In this document: piece by piece, positions 12,186 to 24,537 of the stretch
Numbering within the stretch: the first letter of the stretch is position 1
How the letters are laid out: each line of letters begins with the position of its first letter
Source: Grammothele lineata
Lineage: Eukaryota > Basidiomycota > Agaricomycetes > Polyporales > Polyporaceae
Direction of reading: 5' to 3'
Assembly: GCA_002150815.3 (NCBI GenBank)
Contig: NDFF03000070.1
Coordinates: 62,001-126,000, forward strand
DNA length: 64,000 nucleotides
Made by a program: the position numbers and the translations under genes
Notes under the pieces: model-generated
Told to the model about the DNA's origin: nothing
Seen by the model: only the letters and a program-made list of their open reading frames with translations
Databases searched by the model: none

Positions 12186-12561
12186 GACTTCATTGCTGGG
12201 AACTATGATAGTCATCCCGTCGATATGTCGCTAGCGATAGAACCGGAATCCTCATGTAATCCAATGCATGATGCGCAGCGAGTAGTCGGAACGTCGTGAA
12301 TGAAGTCGAGGTACAAATACAAGTCAAGAAGTATCGATACATACAATCAAGGCAATTGGGCCCGTGGCAAGCCCATCCTGGAGATGAGAGCGATATAGCT
12401 ATGGGGACTGGCGGGTACACCTCGCGCGGTATAGAGGAGGCACCTAAACGCGCATACGTGCCTTCAGAAGCAATCATTATAGATACCGCATGCGCGACGC
12501 ACCTGAACGGCCCCTCAACCCATCTATTCCTCCGTGATCGGATAGGTCTGCGACATGAACC

Positions 12562-13287
12562 TCAACTGGTGTCCATATCCGTGCCTTGCCCTCGCGGTCG
12601 GTCGTCGGACCTGCCCGAGAGTAGCAGTTCATCGAGGAGCGCGGCGACCTTCTTCTGTGCGTCCGTTTTCTCCGCCTGCACACTGCGCAGCTCCGCGTCG
12701 CGCCGTTTGACGATCTGGGCCTCGTCGGAGAGCAATAGTAGAAGTTTCATAGAATGGATCGTCGACATGAGCGTATTGGCCGCGCGTATCTGTCAACGCG
12801 TGCGTGTGAACACACGGAAGGGGGATGTAGCGGTCAGCATCTGCTCGACGATCGAATGAGGCTCTCGTGAGAGATAGAATGCGAGACTGAGGGTAGCGGA
12901 AGCGACCGGGGCGAAACCAAAGGCGGTGTGAGAGATGGGCTTACCATGCTTTCCGCGCGGTACTGCGCCTGAAACGCCTCCTGCGCGATGCGGAACTTGT
13001 CCTTGTCCCCGATCTGCCGGTGCAACACGCGTGAGCCCCGCCTAGCACGCGCGAGACGACTGAACACGCACAGCCGCGAGAGAGACGATGTCGACCATGC
13101 CGTCGACAAGGGTTTCGATCTCGACGTCCACACGCTTATTCCACTCGTCCTCGATGGCATCGAGGTACTCGCTGGATTTCTGGTCGATGAGAGTCTGGGA
13201 TTGGTGCTGGCGTAGTTTTGCTGTTGGTAGAGCGGAGGGGCGGGAAACATCGGTCTGAGGGATACCCGACTCAGACGCGGAAGCCAT
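12562..13287 (-). CDS. MED22: Mediator complex subunit 22
   Basis: Three exons on the minus strand (13287-13072, 13013-12945, 12789-12562) give 170 aa. The conserved Med22/Surf5 core is visible: SSEYLDAIEDEWNKRVDVEIETLVDGMVDIVSLAA, then IGDKDKFRIAQEAFQAQYRAESM and IRAANTLMSTIHSMKLLLLLSD. It is helical with heptad-like spacing throughout, ending in a short acidic and Arg-rich tail. Med22 is a head-module subunit of Mediator, bridging activators and RNA polymerase II in the nucleus. The size fits fungal Med22. All three exons are in phase 0. A tRNA gene starts 148 nt beyond its start codon on the other strand. Confidence 0.85.
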
Positions 13288-13434
13288 GTTAGCTCCTCTG
13301 TGGTGGAGAGCAAGACGCTAGAGTAAGGCACTTCTCAACGCGCTCAAGTTAGCGTTGCACGCCACCAGAGGTCTTGGACGCGTGAGCGAGACACAAACAC
13401 TGGTTAGCTACTAACACTGTTGCCCCTCAATCAA

Positions 13435-13512
13435 TCCCGCTTAGCTCAGCTGGTAGAGCGCGTCACTAGTATTTGCAATGACGAGGTCAGTCGTTCAAGT
13501 CGGCTAGTGGGA
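13435..13512 (+). tRNA. tRNA-Thr (anticodon AGU) with a predicted 6-nt intron
   Basis: A full cloverleaf can be drawn. The 7-bp acceptor stem is 13435-13441 with 13506-13512, one G-U included. T8-A9 is followed by the D arm GCTC/GAGC, the anticodon stem CGTCA/TGACG (13461-13465 with 13479-13483), the variable loop AGGTC, and the T arm AGTCG/CGGCT with loop TTCAAGT. The anticodon loop is 13 nt rather than 7. Placing an intron at the canonical site after position 37 (13472-13477) leaves the loop CT-AGT-A-A, hence anticodon AGU. A TGC reading (Ala) would need a non-canonical intron. Internal A and B boxes are present and a T run follows at about 13515. Confidence 0.75.
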
Positions 13513-13684
13513 ATTTTGTTCATGGTTGTGTGTTTTTATGTTTTTGAACCCTTCGAAACAGCGTTCTCTTGAGCTTCAATCAACAATCATTGCACAGATC
13601 CCGATATTAAGTATCGTACGTATTTTATAGGCTTGTGAGATCGTGCTGGTATCAAAGAAGGAGAGCAATACAGGTTCGGGAAGA

Positions 13685-14580
13685 CTAAGTAGAAGAGGTA
13701 GGAGACAGGGATTTCATCAGCTTCCTCATCTCCGCGTTTCGGTACATCTCCTGCTCCGGCCACCGCCCCTTGACGAGCTCTATCGCGAACTTGCCAAAGT
13801 CGTCAAGGGGTGAATACAGCGACGGCGCGACATTCCTGTAAATAGGTCCAGTGATTGTATCCAAGGCGCGCGCAACCGCCCCGCGCTGGTTGAGACGATC
13901 CTCGGGGTAGTCGTTCGAGGGGAAGAAGTATGCCGGGCGGAAGACATGCGACCTCATGTTCGAATCCTTGCATAGCTCAGCTAGCTCACGCTCTGCCCGA
14001 CCCTGGATAAATCGAGATCCTCCAGTCAGCGTCCTTCCACTTCTCGTTGTGAGACAAACGAGCGACAGCTGAAGGCACGTACCTTGACTCTCGCCCACAT
14101 CTGCATCGACTTCCCAGTAGGGTCTGCGAGCTCCCCACTAATATACACGAAGCGGAAGGGCCGCTCGGGCGAGCCGGCGCCGGCCTCCTTGATCGCGCGA
14201 GCGGCGGCCATGGTGTACTCGTAAGTGAGCTCCGTGTACGCCTCCTCGGACATGCCATGCGACGACTTGCCCAGCGCCCAGATGACGCCATCATGTTCGG
14301 CGAGTCGGTGCGCGAGGTCCGGCGGGTACGTCTTGAAGTCGGAATGGAGGATCACCTCAGTTTTCTCGTCCGCGTTCGGGGGTAGCTTCGCCCAGGAGGG
14401 CATGGCGCGACGTGTGAGGAGCGTGACTTTGGAGATGGCGGGATCATTGAGCGCGGCGCGGTAAATTGCAAGGCCCGCTAGGGAGACAGGAAGGTATAAG
14501 AAAGTGCTCTCGCCAGTGGGTGCGAACTATGTCCAAGACGCACCAACTCCTGTGGCTCCCGTGATGATGACCCGCGACAT
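13685..14580 (-). CDS. NAD(P)-binding Rossmann protein, atypical SDR / epimerase-like
   Basis: Exons 14580-14544, 14477-14083 and 14002-13685 give 249 aa. The N-terminus MSRVIITGATGVAGLAIYRA is a classic dinucleotide-binding beta-alpha-beta with a GxxGxxG-type loop (GATGVAG), split by the first intron. Later landmarks are DGVIWALGKSSHGMSEEAYTELTYEYT and FRFVYISGE, followed by a C-terminal part SHVFRPAYFFPSNDYPEDRLNQ. This looks like the NAD(P)-binding epimerase/HIM1-like group of small fungal SDR proteins. The YxxxK pair of classical SDRs is not obvious. Substrate unknown; probably cytosolic. It is divergent from the aldo-keto reductase gene, sharing an 880-bp interval, so co-regulation is possible. 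Confidence 0.8.
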
Positions 14581-15462
14581 GATTGAAGAAGCTTGACGGG
14601 GTATACGATGCACGAAATCGGCTAGCAAAGGTAGCAGGGGCGAAAGTGGGAGGAGAGAGCTGGTAGGTTGAGAGTATGCGACTCATTGGGGGACGACGCA
14701 CCTTATAACCAATGCCTCCATCGACATAACTCAAATGGAGCCCGTAGATGCCGGGAAGACTACGTGTCCCTCATCGACCAATGCGTGCGATCCGTCTCCG
14801 AGCGGGATCTGCCAGCCCGGCCTGCATGCGCGGCGCGACGGCGAGTGTGGTTCGGGCGGGGTGTCTCGAGGAAGCTGTGCACAATCCAGGCATATTTGAC
14901 GTCGACAGAAGGCAAAACACGGAGATAATACTCGCTTTGAGGTGTTTTCGACACGGCCCGACGGTAGGAGAAGTAAGTGGGTCAAAAGGCGTACGATGGG
15001 GCTGTACACGCGTGATATCCCGATCGGAGGGCCTGAGGGTCTCCGGCCGGATAGCTCCTTTAGGTAGGTGGTTTACATCCGGAGGATGCTCATAGCAGCT
15101 CCTGCGTATACTTGAGGCCTCCGAGAGCACAGATATGACGTCTTGTAGAGTGAGATTGCTATGACCGTAAAACGGAAGAAGAAAATACGCCAAAATGCGT
15201 TAGGTATTGCCACGTACAATCACGTGATCGCGTTTCCTCTCGTTTGGATACGTCAACGCGCATGAGGGGCGCGCTTATTATTAAGCATCTCAGTCGCAAG
15301 CAGCCGCAGGATCGGCAGCCGTTGTGCCTCCTACGTGAAAATCGTTGACGATGATATGCCAATCGAGATCTCCAAGCGCACGAGACTCCTCAGTCGCGGC
15401 GGCATTTAAAAGGGGGGCGACATCTCAGAGCTGAAGCAACACAAACGAGTCGCAACTTGAAG
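14581..15462. other. Shared intergenic region of two divergent oxidoreductase genes
   Basis: No ORF with support lies here. The interval must carry both promoters, for the minus-strand SDR-like gene and the plus-strand aldo-keto reductase gene. A TTTAAAAG stretch near 15405-15412, about 50 nt before the reductase ATG, is a candidate TATA-like element. Confidence 0.45.
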
Positions 15463-16897
<1,435 letters not shown>

Positions 16898-17409
16898 TTC
16901 AATGGAGGAAATTCTTGCCGGGTCAGAGAAGAGAAATATCAAGAATGTCTACGATGGAACCCTTGGAAGCGTATCGCAGTAATCTTGCCGTGTAAAGATT
17001 TCGCACCATGTCGAAAGAAATTCGTTCGTTCGTCAACTCGGTCTAAGGCTGTGACATTTTCTGTGCCCCCATGTCCAGCCGCAGAGGTGACGTGATGACG
17101 GTGCCTCGCTCTCTTCGGCCAGGTAGTGAGGGTGGACAATGCTCAGTCGCCTTGGTCAATGATTATAGAGTAGTGTAAGGATGCGCTGCCAATACGTTCT
17201 CGTGGCTCTAGGCGTACTTCTCACACATAGGCCCCGGGGGCGTTATCTGCTCGATCTCCTGGTCTGGTGTTGGTATAGGTGAATTATAATATGACTAGCA
17301 CTAAGCCCTAGCGAGTAATAACGTCCATGCGCGCACGAGTGTCCAATAAACCATAGAGGGCCAGCCTCGCAAGTCCGTGCCGTAACCCTGCATAAAGCCG
17401 CGACGCCGC
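16898..17409. other. Convergent 3' intergenic region
   Basis: This lies between the aldo-keto reductase gene (+) and the C2H2/RING gene (-), both ending here. No further gene or repeat is supported. Confidence 0.5.
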
Positions 17410-18732
17410 TCAAGCCTTGGAACTGCAGAGCGTGAGGAACTCCCTGCGCATGTGCCGCGCGGTGGTCGGCACACCACAGTCCGGGCAGGCCGGCTTGTCA
17501 TCCAACGCACCCTTGATGCACCTATTGTAGTATGTCCAAGTTAGCCTCCTCGTTCAAGCGACCCATGGTGAAGAGGGGGAAAGGGGGACTCTAGAGGAAG
17601 GGAAGAGACTCACTGTGCGCAAAACAGATGCCCGCACTTGATCGAAGTAGCCTCGACGAGCTCCCCCTGGCACACACCGCACCCAGGTCCGTGGCTGCGA
17701 GGGGACGGAGGAGGCGGAGGCGGTGGAGGAGCCATGCTCGCGGCGCGCGCCTTGGCCTTAGCTGCAGCGTGCGGGGGGAGGGGCACGGGGGGCTTGCGCG
17801 CGACGATGGCGATGAGGACGGGGTCCGTGCACTGGGGCGGGCGGCGGATCACTTTCTTAGGGGGGAGGGGTGGCTCTTGCTCGGGCGTCGTCGCGCGGGA
17901 GGATGAGGGCGCGTCTGAGGGGGAGGAAGAGGGGGAGGAAGAGGCCTCGCTGGAAGAACTCGAGAAGGCGCGGTTGGCGGCCCCACCAGGGGGAACGGGG
18001 ATGGGTACGGCACGAGTGGGAGCGGGGGGACGAGTGGATGCCTGCATCTTCGGGGTTGGCGCAATAGAGTGTGTTAGCGAAAGGGGACCGAGGTCAGGCG
18101 CGTTGAAGTACTGACCTGGGCAGAGTCAGCCTCCATACCCCTGTGGTTGGCAGGGTGGCGAGCATCCATGGGGTGCTCGCGGTCGTCGCTTTCGTCATCC
18201 TCGTCGTCCGCCTCGATCGAGTCGTCATCATAACTTTGGTCAGGGAATAACGCCCGGCCCATTTCTTCCTCCCAGCCGTCGCATGAATCATCGATCTCGC
18301 CGTCGTCCGAGCTATCATCGTCATCCGAGTCGTCGCGGTGAACAGACGCGAGCTCCAGATGCTGTCAAGAGCGAGGAGTGAGCTCCATAGTGCTCGATGA
18401 GTAGAAGGTCAGCCACGTACAGCTCGAAAACCAGCCGCAGTCTTGAACTCTATCTCGCACATGGAGCAGTAGTGGTGGCGGCTGGAGACGACCCAGTGCT
18501 GAGAGTGGTAGACGATGTTAGTCGCGGTCCTGATACGGATGACAAAAGCAGTTGAACGTACGTTTCTCAGGGAGTTGAGGTTTGCGAAGCGTTTGTCGCA
18601 CTTGTCGCACCTCGGGTGTTTGGGTGCGAACTGGAGGTGATCCGTGCGTGCCTCGATGGTGGGGAAGTAACGGTCACAAAGGCTGCAGTAGTACGTGTCC
18701 GCGTAAACGAGCCCGTCGGTTGCGAATACCAT
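17410..18732 (-). CDS. C2H2 zinc-finger plus C-terminal RING protein, copy 1
   Basis: Exons 18732-18562, 18498-18421, 18361-18116, 18047-17614 and 17521-17410 give 346 aa. The N-terminal part has C2H2-type fingers: YYCSLCDRYFPTIEARTDHL, RCDKCDKRFANLNSLRNHW and HYCSMCEIEFKTAAGFRAHL. The middle is acidic (about 18120-18330) then Pro/Ser-rich. The C-terminus is a C3HC4 RING, CGVCQGELVEATSIKCGHLFC then CIKGAL and CPDC, split by an intron between C..C pairs. This combination suggests an E3 ubiquitin ligase with nucleic-acid- or protein-binding fingers; substrates are unknown. It is a paralogue of the gene at 49121-50108, with the same first intron sites after SLRN and FRA, and is more distantly related to 31514-34342. 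Confidence 0.85.
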
Positions 18733-19221
18733 AGTGTGTCTCGTTGTGGGTATGTGAGTATGCGTGGATGAGTACGAGGACGAGTTAGATGAGATGTTGG
18801 ACTTGAAGATACACATCCTGCGGGGACCCGCCCATCGTTCTTATACATAACTCTTGAGCCCGATGACACCGAAGTACGTCATTTAAGGAGTGTCGGAATG
18901 CGCGCATATCCGACATAGAGTAGTGTTGTCTGAGACCAGTAGGTGCTGGAGTGGGCCATCGGATGTCGGGGATAGGGCGCAGAAGGTGGTTCTTGCCAAA
19001 AGCGGAATGAGAGTGGCCCCTAAGCCTTCTACTTACGTCTGACCTCAACGTTCCCAGAGGTCATTCGCACATCCGAGTTGTTCGGGAGTGTATCATTCCG
19101 GTTAGGAGACGGGCGGGGCCCTCTCCGAGAACCGACTCCGGAGTAAGCTCATCGACACCCTGTATTCTCTATGATCATACACACATTCGACTTCTGGTAT
19201 TGCCACATGCCCCCTAAGCGG
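18733..19221. other. Intergenic region upstream of C2H2/RING copy 1
   Basis: It holds the promoter of the minus-strand C2H2/RING gene and the 3' flank of CIA1. No gene is supported. Confidence 0.45.
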
Positions 19222-20669
19222 CTACGACGGAACGACTTGCCAGACCTTGACCACACCATCGTCCCCGGCGGTGGCAAAGAGGTCTTCATGCCCATTTCGG
19301 GGACACCACGCGACGGCGTTCACATCGTGCACGTCGTGCGCATCGGACAGCTTCGCGATGATTTTGTGCGTCAGCCCTTTCCTACTCGGGTCCGTAGCGC
19401 TCGGGCCGACCTGTGCAAACCGTCAGCCAACACGAGCAGTCTCAAACGGGATCCAACACGCACCTCGAACTCCCACACGTAGATTTGCCCATCTCCGCCT
19501 GTGCTGACGAGCCAGCCTGCACTCTCCTTGTCATCCTTACCCTCTCCCCGGGCGCGTGGCTTGCCCTTTCCCCATCCGATCGAGTACACGCTCCTCTCGT
19601 GGGCCTCGAGTGTGTCAATGCACTCCCACTTGTATTCTTGCACGCGCTCCCAGAGACGGATAGTGGTATCGTCGGACGCGGACGCGAGGAAGCGGCCGTC
19701 GGGGGAGAAGGCGAGTGCCCAGACAGTGGACGCATGCCCTGGGAGTGTCTGGAAACAGTACCAATCCTCCTGCGGGTCGTCGACGTAGAGCTTTATTGTG
19801 TCGTCGTAAGACGCGGAGGCGAGGATCTGCGCTGGTGGGCGGGTGAGCGCCGCGCCAGAGGATAGGAAGGGAAGGGAATGCAGAGAGGACTGACCTCTTC
19901 GGTGGGGTGCCACGCGACCGACTTGACGTCTTGCGTGTGCTCCATGAGCACGCCCATGCACTCGAAGTCATAATCGGGGTGGACTATACGCGTGCCATCG
20001 CCTCAGCGCTGACGCTCCCCATGTAGTAAAGAGAAGGGGGAGCAGCATGTGTTGTTCGTGCGTACGATACGCCAATGCAGGAGGGGAATAGGAGAAAGTA
20101 ATAAAGAGCACATACCTTCCCAAACCCACACCGTCTTATCGCGACTACAGCTTGCAAGGAGGTTGCCAGAGGGCGAGTACGCGACGCTCTTGCACTCCGT
20201 CTCGTGCCCCTCGAGCAGGCTCATGCACTCCCACTCGCGCGCCGGATCAAACATGGCACCACCTTCCCCATCTTCGTCATCCTCAGCATCTTCTTGCGCC
20301 CAAATTCCAATGTTGGAGTCGAACGAGGCGGTAGCGAGCGTCGTGCCCGAGGGGGCCCACGCGACCGCGCGCACGGTCTTCGCATGGCCAGTAGGGATCG
20401 TCGTAACGTGAGAGAACTTGAGCGCGGAGGGTGCATCGGAACTAGGTGTGGAAGACGGCGCGTAGGAGTAGAGGCGAACGGACTTGTCTGCCGAGCAGGA
20501 TGCCAGGAGAGGTTTGGTGGGATTCCACGCGACATGCCATGCGCGGTCGTCGTGGCCTGCGGCGTCGTCAGCGGTCGTGCCCAAGGGAGCACGGATGGAA
20601 GAGCACACCTTCCAGCTGAGCGATGGGATGTATTGTCGCTGGGAGGTCTTGGTCCATCGCGCTCGACAT
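19222..20669 (-). CDS. CIA1: Cytosolic iron-sulfur assembly WD40 protein
   Basis: Five exons (20669-20609, 20556-20116, 19983-19895, 19826-19464, 19410-19222) give 380 aa. WD repeats run through the whole chain: HDDRAWHVAWNPTKPLLASC, KTVRAVAWAPSGTTLATASF, ECKSVAYSPSGNLLASCSRD, DVKSVAWHPTEEILASASYD, STVWALAFSPDGRFLASASD, ending AWCPRNGHEDLFATAGDDGV. The order and linkers match Cia1/CIAO1, the targeting subunit that hands cytosolic Fe-S clusters to apoproteins. The start at 20669 is preferred because it opens MSSAMDQDL..AQLEG directly into the first repeat. A second in-frame ATG at 20657 is possible. A Glu/Asp-rich insertion sits in the third blade. Confidence 0.92.
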
Positions 20670-21424
20670 GGAGGAAGAAGCCAACGTAGATGACTCTGTG
20701 GCTCAGATCTGCGGTGGCTGAAGATCGCACCGACTTGAGATCTAAGCGATCACGCTCACCTGTCGTCATCGCAAGCGCTCGTCCACCTCCGTCCTTCCTC
20801 CATTAGGCCCTGTCTCATTGGTCGAAAAACGGCGAATGACTTCACAAGCCTGTGTCCTGCGAACGGCTACTGCAGTCAAGCTGAGAGGGCAGAGCGCGGT
20901 AAGTTCTCTTGTGGCCCCAGACGCATCGGCGCCCCAACTTCTCCTGGTCCGGACACGTCCCTTCAAGATAGCTCCCTAACAAGCATCGCATCTCCAATGG
21001 AGGACAATTTTGACTGCGATACCTTGTGTAGGTCTCTAAGAAAGTACATTGATCAGTGAAGTCTCCCTTAAAGCATTTCTATAGGTGAGGGCCAGTTGAG
21101 TACTGTACTCAAGATTTGTTAAAATGGCTCTCTACTAGGACGACAGCAGACTACGATTCAGTCTATATAGATTCTGACGTACGCGCAAGCCATGTTTACA
21201 GTTTTACAAATTTACGACTTCACCCATGTAGCAACGCTTCCCAATTCTCCGACTTCAGAGTCTCACATCTTCACGCGACGTATATGGTACACTATTCACT
21301 GACCAATCCAAGTTTGTATTCGAACGCTCCAACAGCACGGAAATTGTGGTCTGAGCCTACAAATTCGAGTGTCAGATTTCATTGTGTCATATGAGACGGT
21401 CAGTTTACTCTACCAAGTCTGGCT
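20670..21424. other. Gene-free start of the accessory region
   Basis: No coding sequence is supported. From about 20.9 kb the sequence becomes visibly more AT-rich than the housekeeping genes to the left. This marks the edge of the region carrying the peptide/UstYa cassettes. Confidence 0.45.
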
Positions 21425-21644
21425 TCAGAAGTCGATCTCGGACGCGCAGTTCAAGCCAATACCGCCTTCGGCGGTTGGCATATCCACGCCTTCCAAGCAC
21501 CCTACAAGTCGCAGGGTCAACACTACGATATCTAGCAAGGCCAATCAAGTCCTTACCAGCAGGGTGGGGGGCAGCGAGAGCAGTGGGGATTATGATGCCG
21601 GTGACGGCGAGGATGAAAGCAAGGGTAGAAGCAGTGAAGTTCAT
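21425..21644 (-). CDS. Secreted micro-peptide, cassette 1 (P1)
   Basis: Two exons (21644-21557, 21501-21425) give 54 aa. Exon 1 encodes a signal peptide (MNFTASTLAFILAVTGIII, ending PTALA) plus APHPA. Exon 2 encodes the conserved tail GCLEGVDMPTAEGGIG, then LNCASEIDF and stop. The phase 1 intron with GTAAGG donor and TAG acceptor is at the same place in P2 (24537) and P3 (37543). The mature peptide would be about 30 residues with two Cys and a C-terminal Phe; no dibasic Kex2 site is present. The pattern shared by all three is PAGCLxGVDMPTA, a variable acidic/Gly stretch, then NCxSE and a terminal aromatic. No known family is recognised. P1 remains intact although its partner UstYa genes (22.46-22.99 kb) are broken. 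Confidence 0.78.
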
Positions 21645-21860
21645 GTTGGAGAGTAGCTGGCGATGTGCTGTAGCTGCCGACCCTTGGTAGTGAGCCTCGC
21701 CTATTTATGCCCTCGTACTGAGCTTCCTGTTCTCCTAAATAACTCGATGGAGGCGTGAGTGTACCACAAAATGAACGGGCTTAACCTGCCATAATGGTGT
21801 GTTTTCGACGTTACGGGAGACCCGGGCATGTGAGCGTGCTGCGTTGTTTCGAAACACTTC
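21645..21860 (-). promoter_or_regulatory. Conserved promoter of peptide P1
   Basis: Three blocks are shared with P2 and P3 at similar distances: CATAAATAG (21701-21709, about 57 nt before ATG), a TTTTGTGGTACA block (21760-21771) and GCTCACATGC (21826-21835) close to CGTAAC. Blocks are read on the minus strand. Confidence 0.65.
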
Positions 21861-22461
21861 TGCCCGGGAGTTCGGATGATGAACTACCTTCGTCAATGCG
21901 TCGCGTTCACTTCCTCGAGCTTCTCTGGCAGGCGGCCGCGGGCCTCCCGGGGAGCCAATGGTCTCGGATGCAGAGACAGCTAGCCCCGGGGTCAAGTTGA
22001 ACTTGTTGCTGCGAACCTTCTGACTTGATACGTTCTCTCAGCTCAGCATGCAGAAAAATGGTTCCTTAGTAGACTTGATCTCTACTTGTGACGATGCCAG
22101 GCGAGGTGATACGTCCCAGGGCTTGGCAGGTTCAAGGGTGAACGAACGAGGTTAAGTTTAATTTTTATGTGCATATGTGGTCCGAGAGACGCCGGAACCA
22201 TACAACCGTTGAAGCGCCGACTTCGTGGCGCCTTCCCGCTTATCGAACAGTCTTTCTCAGGCCCTTTACGCACCATCAGCATGGGACAGGCTTCACATAC
22301 TTCTATTAGAACTTCTTAGAACTTCTATCTGTCCCTTGCGCTCGTATGAGAACGGTTCTGCGCTCTCCTTCAGATCATACAGGGCATAGTCCCTCGTGTC
22401 TTACTAGAACGCCTTTCCTCCAACCTCATGGTGTGGCATCACATCCAACATAGACGGAAAG

Positions 22462-22530
22462 GTCAGATTGAGGAATACCGGGACGAAATCGGCGGATGAA
22501 CGAAGCAGGGGTAGGAACGTGAGTCCGCCG
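22462..22530 (+). pseudogene. Remnant of UstYa A-type gene, cassette 1
   Basis: A short stretch aligns with the 3' end of the A-type gene of cassette 2: ACGAAATC(G/T)GCGG and then GG(T/G)A(T/C)AGGAA(C/T)GTGAGTCCG match about 25950 and 26045-26068. The sequence just upstream (AGAACGCCTTTCCTCCAACCTCA, near 22410) matches the A-type 5' flank at about 25294. So the body of the gene has been deleted, leaving flanks and fragments. Confidence 0.65.
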
Positions 22531-22599
22531 GAAGCTGTCGAACCGATCATCGCGCAGTTTCCAAGACGTAGCCTCTAAACCCCCAAGCCGCCCCCGACC

Positions 22600-22985
22600 A
22601 CGCACTCCTTCTATGTTTCTGTGAACGGGGCACTGTGCATGACGTTATCCCGCGACATTCTACTTCTAGACATACCATCAGAGGTCTGTCTTCCTTTCGC
22701 AGCAAGTTCCGAAGACTCACATACGAATCACAGTGAGCTTTCGAAACCGCCCAGCCTCTCGGCCACTAAGATATCCCTATCCTACGACGCTCCCTCATCT
22801 TCGCGGCGGGCGCCGTGACAGTACTGCTCGTGTTCCTCCGATCTCCACATGAGCGGCCTAACTACATCCGACGTCGTATGTTCCTGCGCCCTCTTCTCGC
22901 TTTACAGCATGATGCTAACGCCGAGTGACTCGGAAGTCGTCCGTGCCGGTGCGGCTCCCTCGAGAGTACCACCTCGTGGGTACAG
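22600..22985 (+). pseudogene. Truncated UstYa B-type gene, cassette 1
   Basis: The 5' flank and first exon match the B-type gene of cassette 2. The CGCGACATTC..CTTCTAGA flank, the CGGGCGCCGTGACAGTACT signal-anchor codons, the CGACGTC/GTATG splice site and GCATGATGCTAACGCC are recognisable. The ATG is lost (ATGGCACGC has become ATCCTACGA). Homology stops just after the GGTGCGGCTCC codons (about 22965), and the sequence then joins a fragment of another gene, so no protein can be made. Confidence 0.75.
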
Positions 22986-22989
22986 TTGT

Positions 22990-23290
22990 TTCGAACGCCC
23001 CAACCTGCTCGCTTGTTGCCGACATTTTCCTGAAAAATGGCAAGGAAGCTCAGGCTCTGAATACTCAGTTTTTTTCTATCAACAATTCTGATATTTGCGA
23101 TGGTGTGCGTACTCCTGGATAGACTACCCATTTATTTACTAATATTCTGTTCGTAGATGGTCACACGGCTTGTAGCGATGACTCAATTAAACACTGCGCG
23201 AATGCGACATGGTCTCTCCAAGCCTGCTCCAAGTCGCCGCCTTGCTTCGCAATGCCCTGCGCGCAAGAGGGAGTCGTACGTTATCATCGA
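22990..23290 (+). pseudogene. Fragment of the CBM19-like secreted protein gene
   Basis: This translates to VADIFLKNGKEAQALNTQF, SINNSDICD, an intron at the same site as the full gene, then CSDDSIKHCANATWSLQACS and CFAMPC, up to the next donor. It matches exons 1-2 of the gene at 39909-41060 without its ATG, signal peptide or Ser/Thr-rich exon. It is fused directly after the broken B-type UstYa gene. Confidence 0.8.
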
Positions 23291-23299
23291 GGTCGATGA

Positions 23300-24310
23300 T
23301 AATGCAAACTGGATGAACGGCGAGTTGAGGCGGAGAAGGAGCACTAATTCAGCGGGATTGTTTGACGTTAATGCGTGATATATCTCTTCCCGAAAGGTTG
23401 ACCAAAATCATGTAGCTGGCACATGGACTACGATGGATGGTGAGTAGCGTTGACCTTCAGACTCAAAAAACACGACAGAGAATAGTTAAAGCTGCCTTTG
23501 TTTGTGCCAAGCCTACTACAGCTTTCTGAGGATTAGGGAAGACAATGAGGCTTAAATGAACGGCTGAGACGTCACGCAGGTAAAGATCAGGGCGAGTAAG
23601 AGGGTTGGATGCCTGGCATCGGGCCGCCCTGGCACTCGCATTCCTTAGATTCTGTGTCCCTCCAGACAGACTGCGCGAGGACTCTGATGGCGCGCTGCAT
23701 GCGTAAAACATCTTGCTATCTGTAGTTTGTTCGGAAGTTGGCTCGGGCAATGGTGGGCCTCTAGTGAGGGTAGGGCAGCTTCACATCTTGTCGGCCCAGA
23801 CGCACGATGCCCCCCGCAGTCCTTGACTAGGGCATCCAGGATGCAAAAGCTCTGGTACTCACACCGCTTGCTACTGCCTCGTTCTGACAGCATCGAGGCT
23901 CACACTTCGCTTCTATAGTAGAGCTCTCACGCTAATCGGCAACTTCAACTGGAGTCTGGCTCCTACCGCGTACAAAACTTTGTCAGTGTCTCGGTTTTGT
24001 GTTCAAATATTTCTTTCCTCGCATGGTAGCAAGCTGGAAGTCACCTTACAGAAAAGAACACAGTTTCTGACGTCTGGGAGAATTGTATTGACAAGTTTAC
24101 AAAATCTCAACTTCACCAATGCAACGACGCTTTCAAAAGCTCAGACGCTAGAACCTGTCATGTTCAAGCGACGTATATTGTACACTATTCATCAATAATT
24201 CTTCGGCTGAGTATCTCAATGGTACGAGCATTGCGGTTTAAACCTGGAGAGTAGCATTAGCATCCAGTGTGTCGTATGGAAAGCAGAGAGTTTACTCTAT
24301 CGCTGCGGTA
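23300..24310. other. Gene-free interval between cassettes 1 and 2
   Basis: About 1 kb without a supportable gene. Only short unconvincing ORFs are present and no homology to the cassettes was noticed. Confidence 0.4.
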
Positions 24311-24537
24311 TCAGAATGCGATTTCAGACACGCAGTTCACGCCGCTCTCGCCCTCTTGAGCAGTTGGCATATCGACGCCTTCCAAGCACCCTAGTACAAA
24401 TCGCCAAATCAGCGCTACAATATCCAACAAAGGTTAGTCGAGTTCTTACCAGCCGGGTGGGGGACAGCGAGAGCAGCGGGCACTATGATGCCGGTGACGG
24501 CGAGGACGAAAGCAACGGTGGAGGCGGTGAAGTTCAT
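24311..24537 (-). CDS. Secreted micro-peptide, cassette 2 (P2)
   Basis: Exons 24537-24450 and 24390-24311 give 55 aa. The signal peptide is MNFTASTVAFVLAVTGIIV ending PAALA, followed by VPHPAG. Exon 2 gives CLEGVDMPTAQEGESG, VNCVSEIAF and stop. Intron phase and position equal those of P1 and P3. The two Cys, the GVDMPTA core and the C-terminal aromatic are conserved, while synonymous and flanking positions differ, which suggests selection on the peptide. It is divergent from the A-type UstYa gene starting at 25384, 847 bp away. A secreted RiPP-like substrate or signalling peptide is an inference from context. Without splicing it would be overlooked as a short ORF. Confidence 0.8.

Noticed and set aside
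24311..24537. Idea that the peptides are classical dikaritin precursors with repeated cores
   Set aside because: There is a single core and no KR or RR Kex2 sites. Any link to UstYa rests on gene order, not on precursor architecture.
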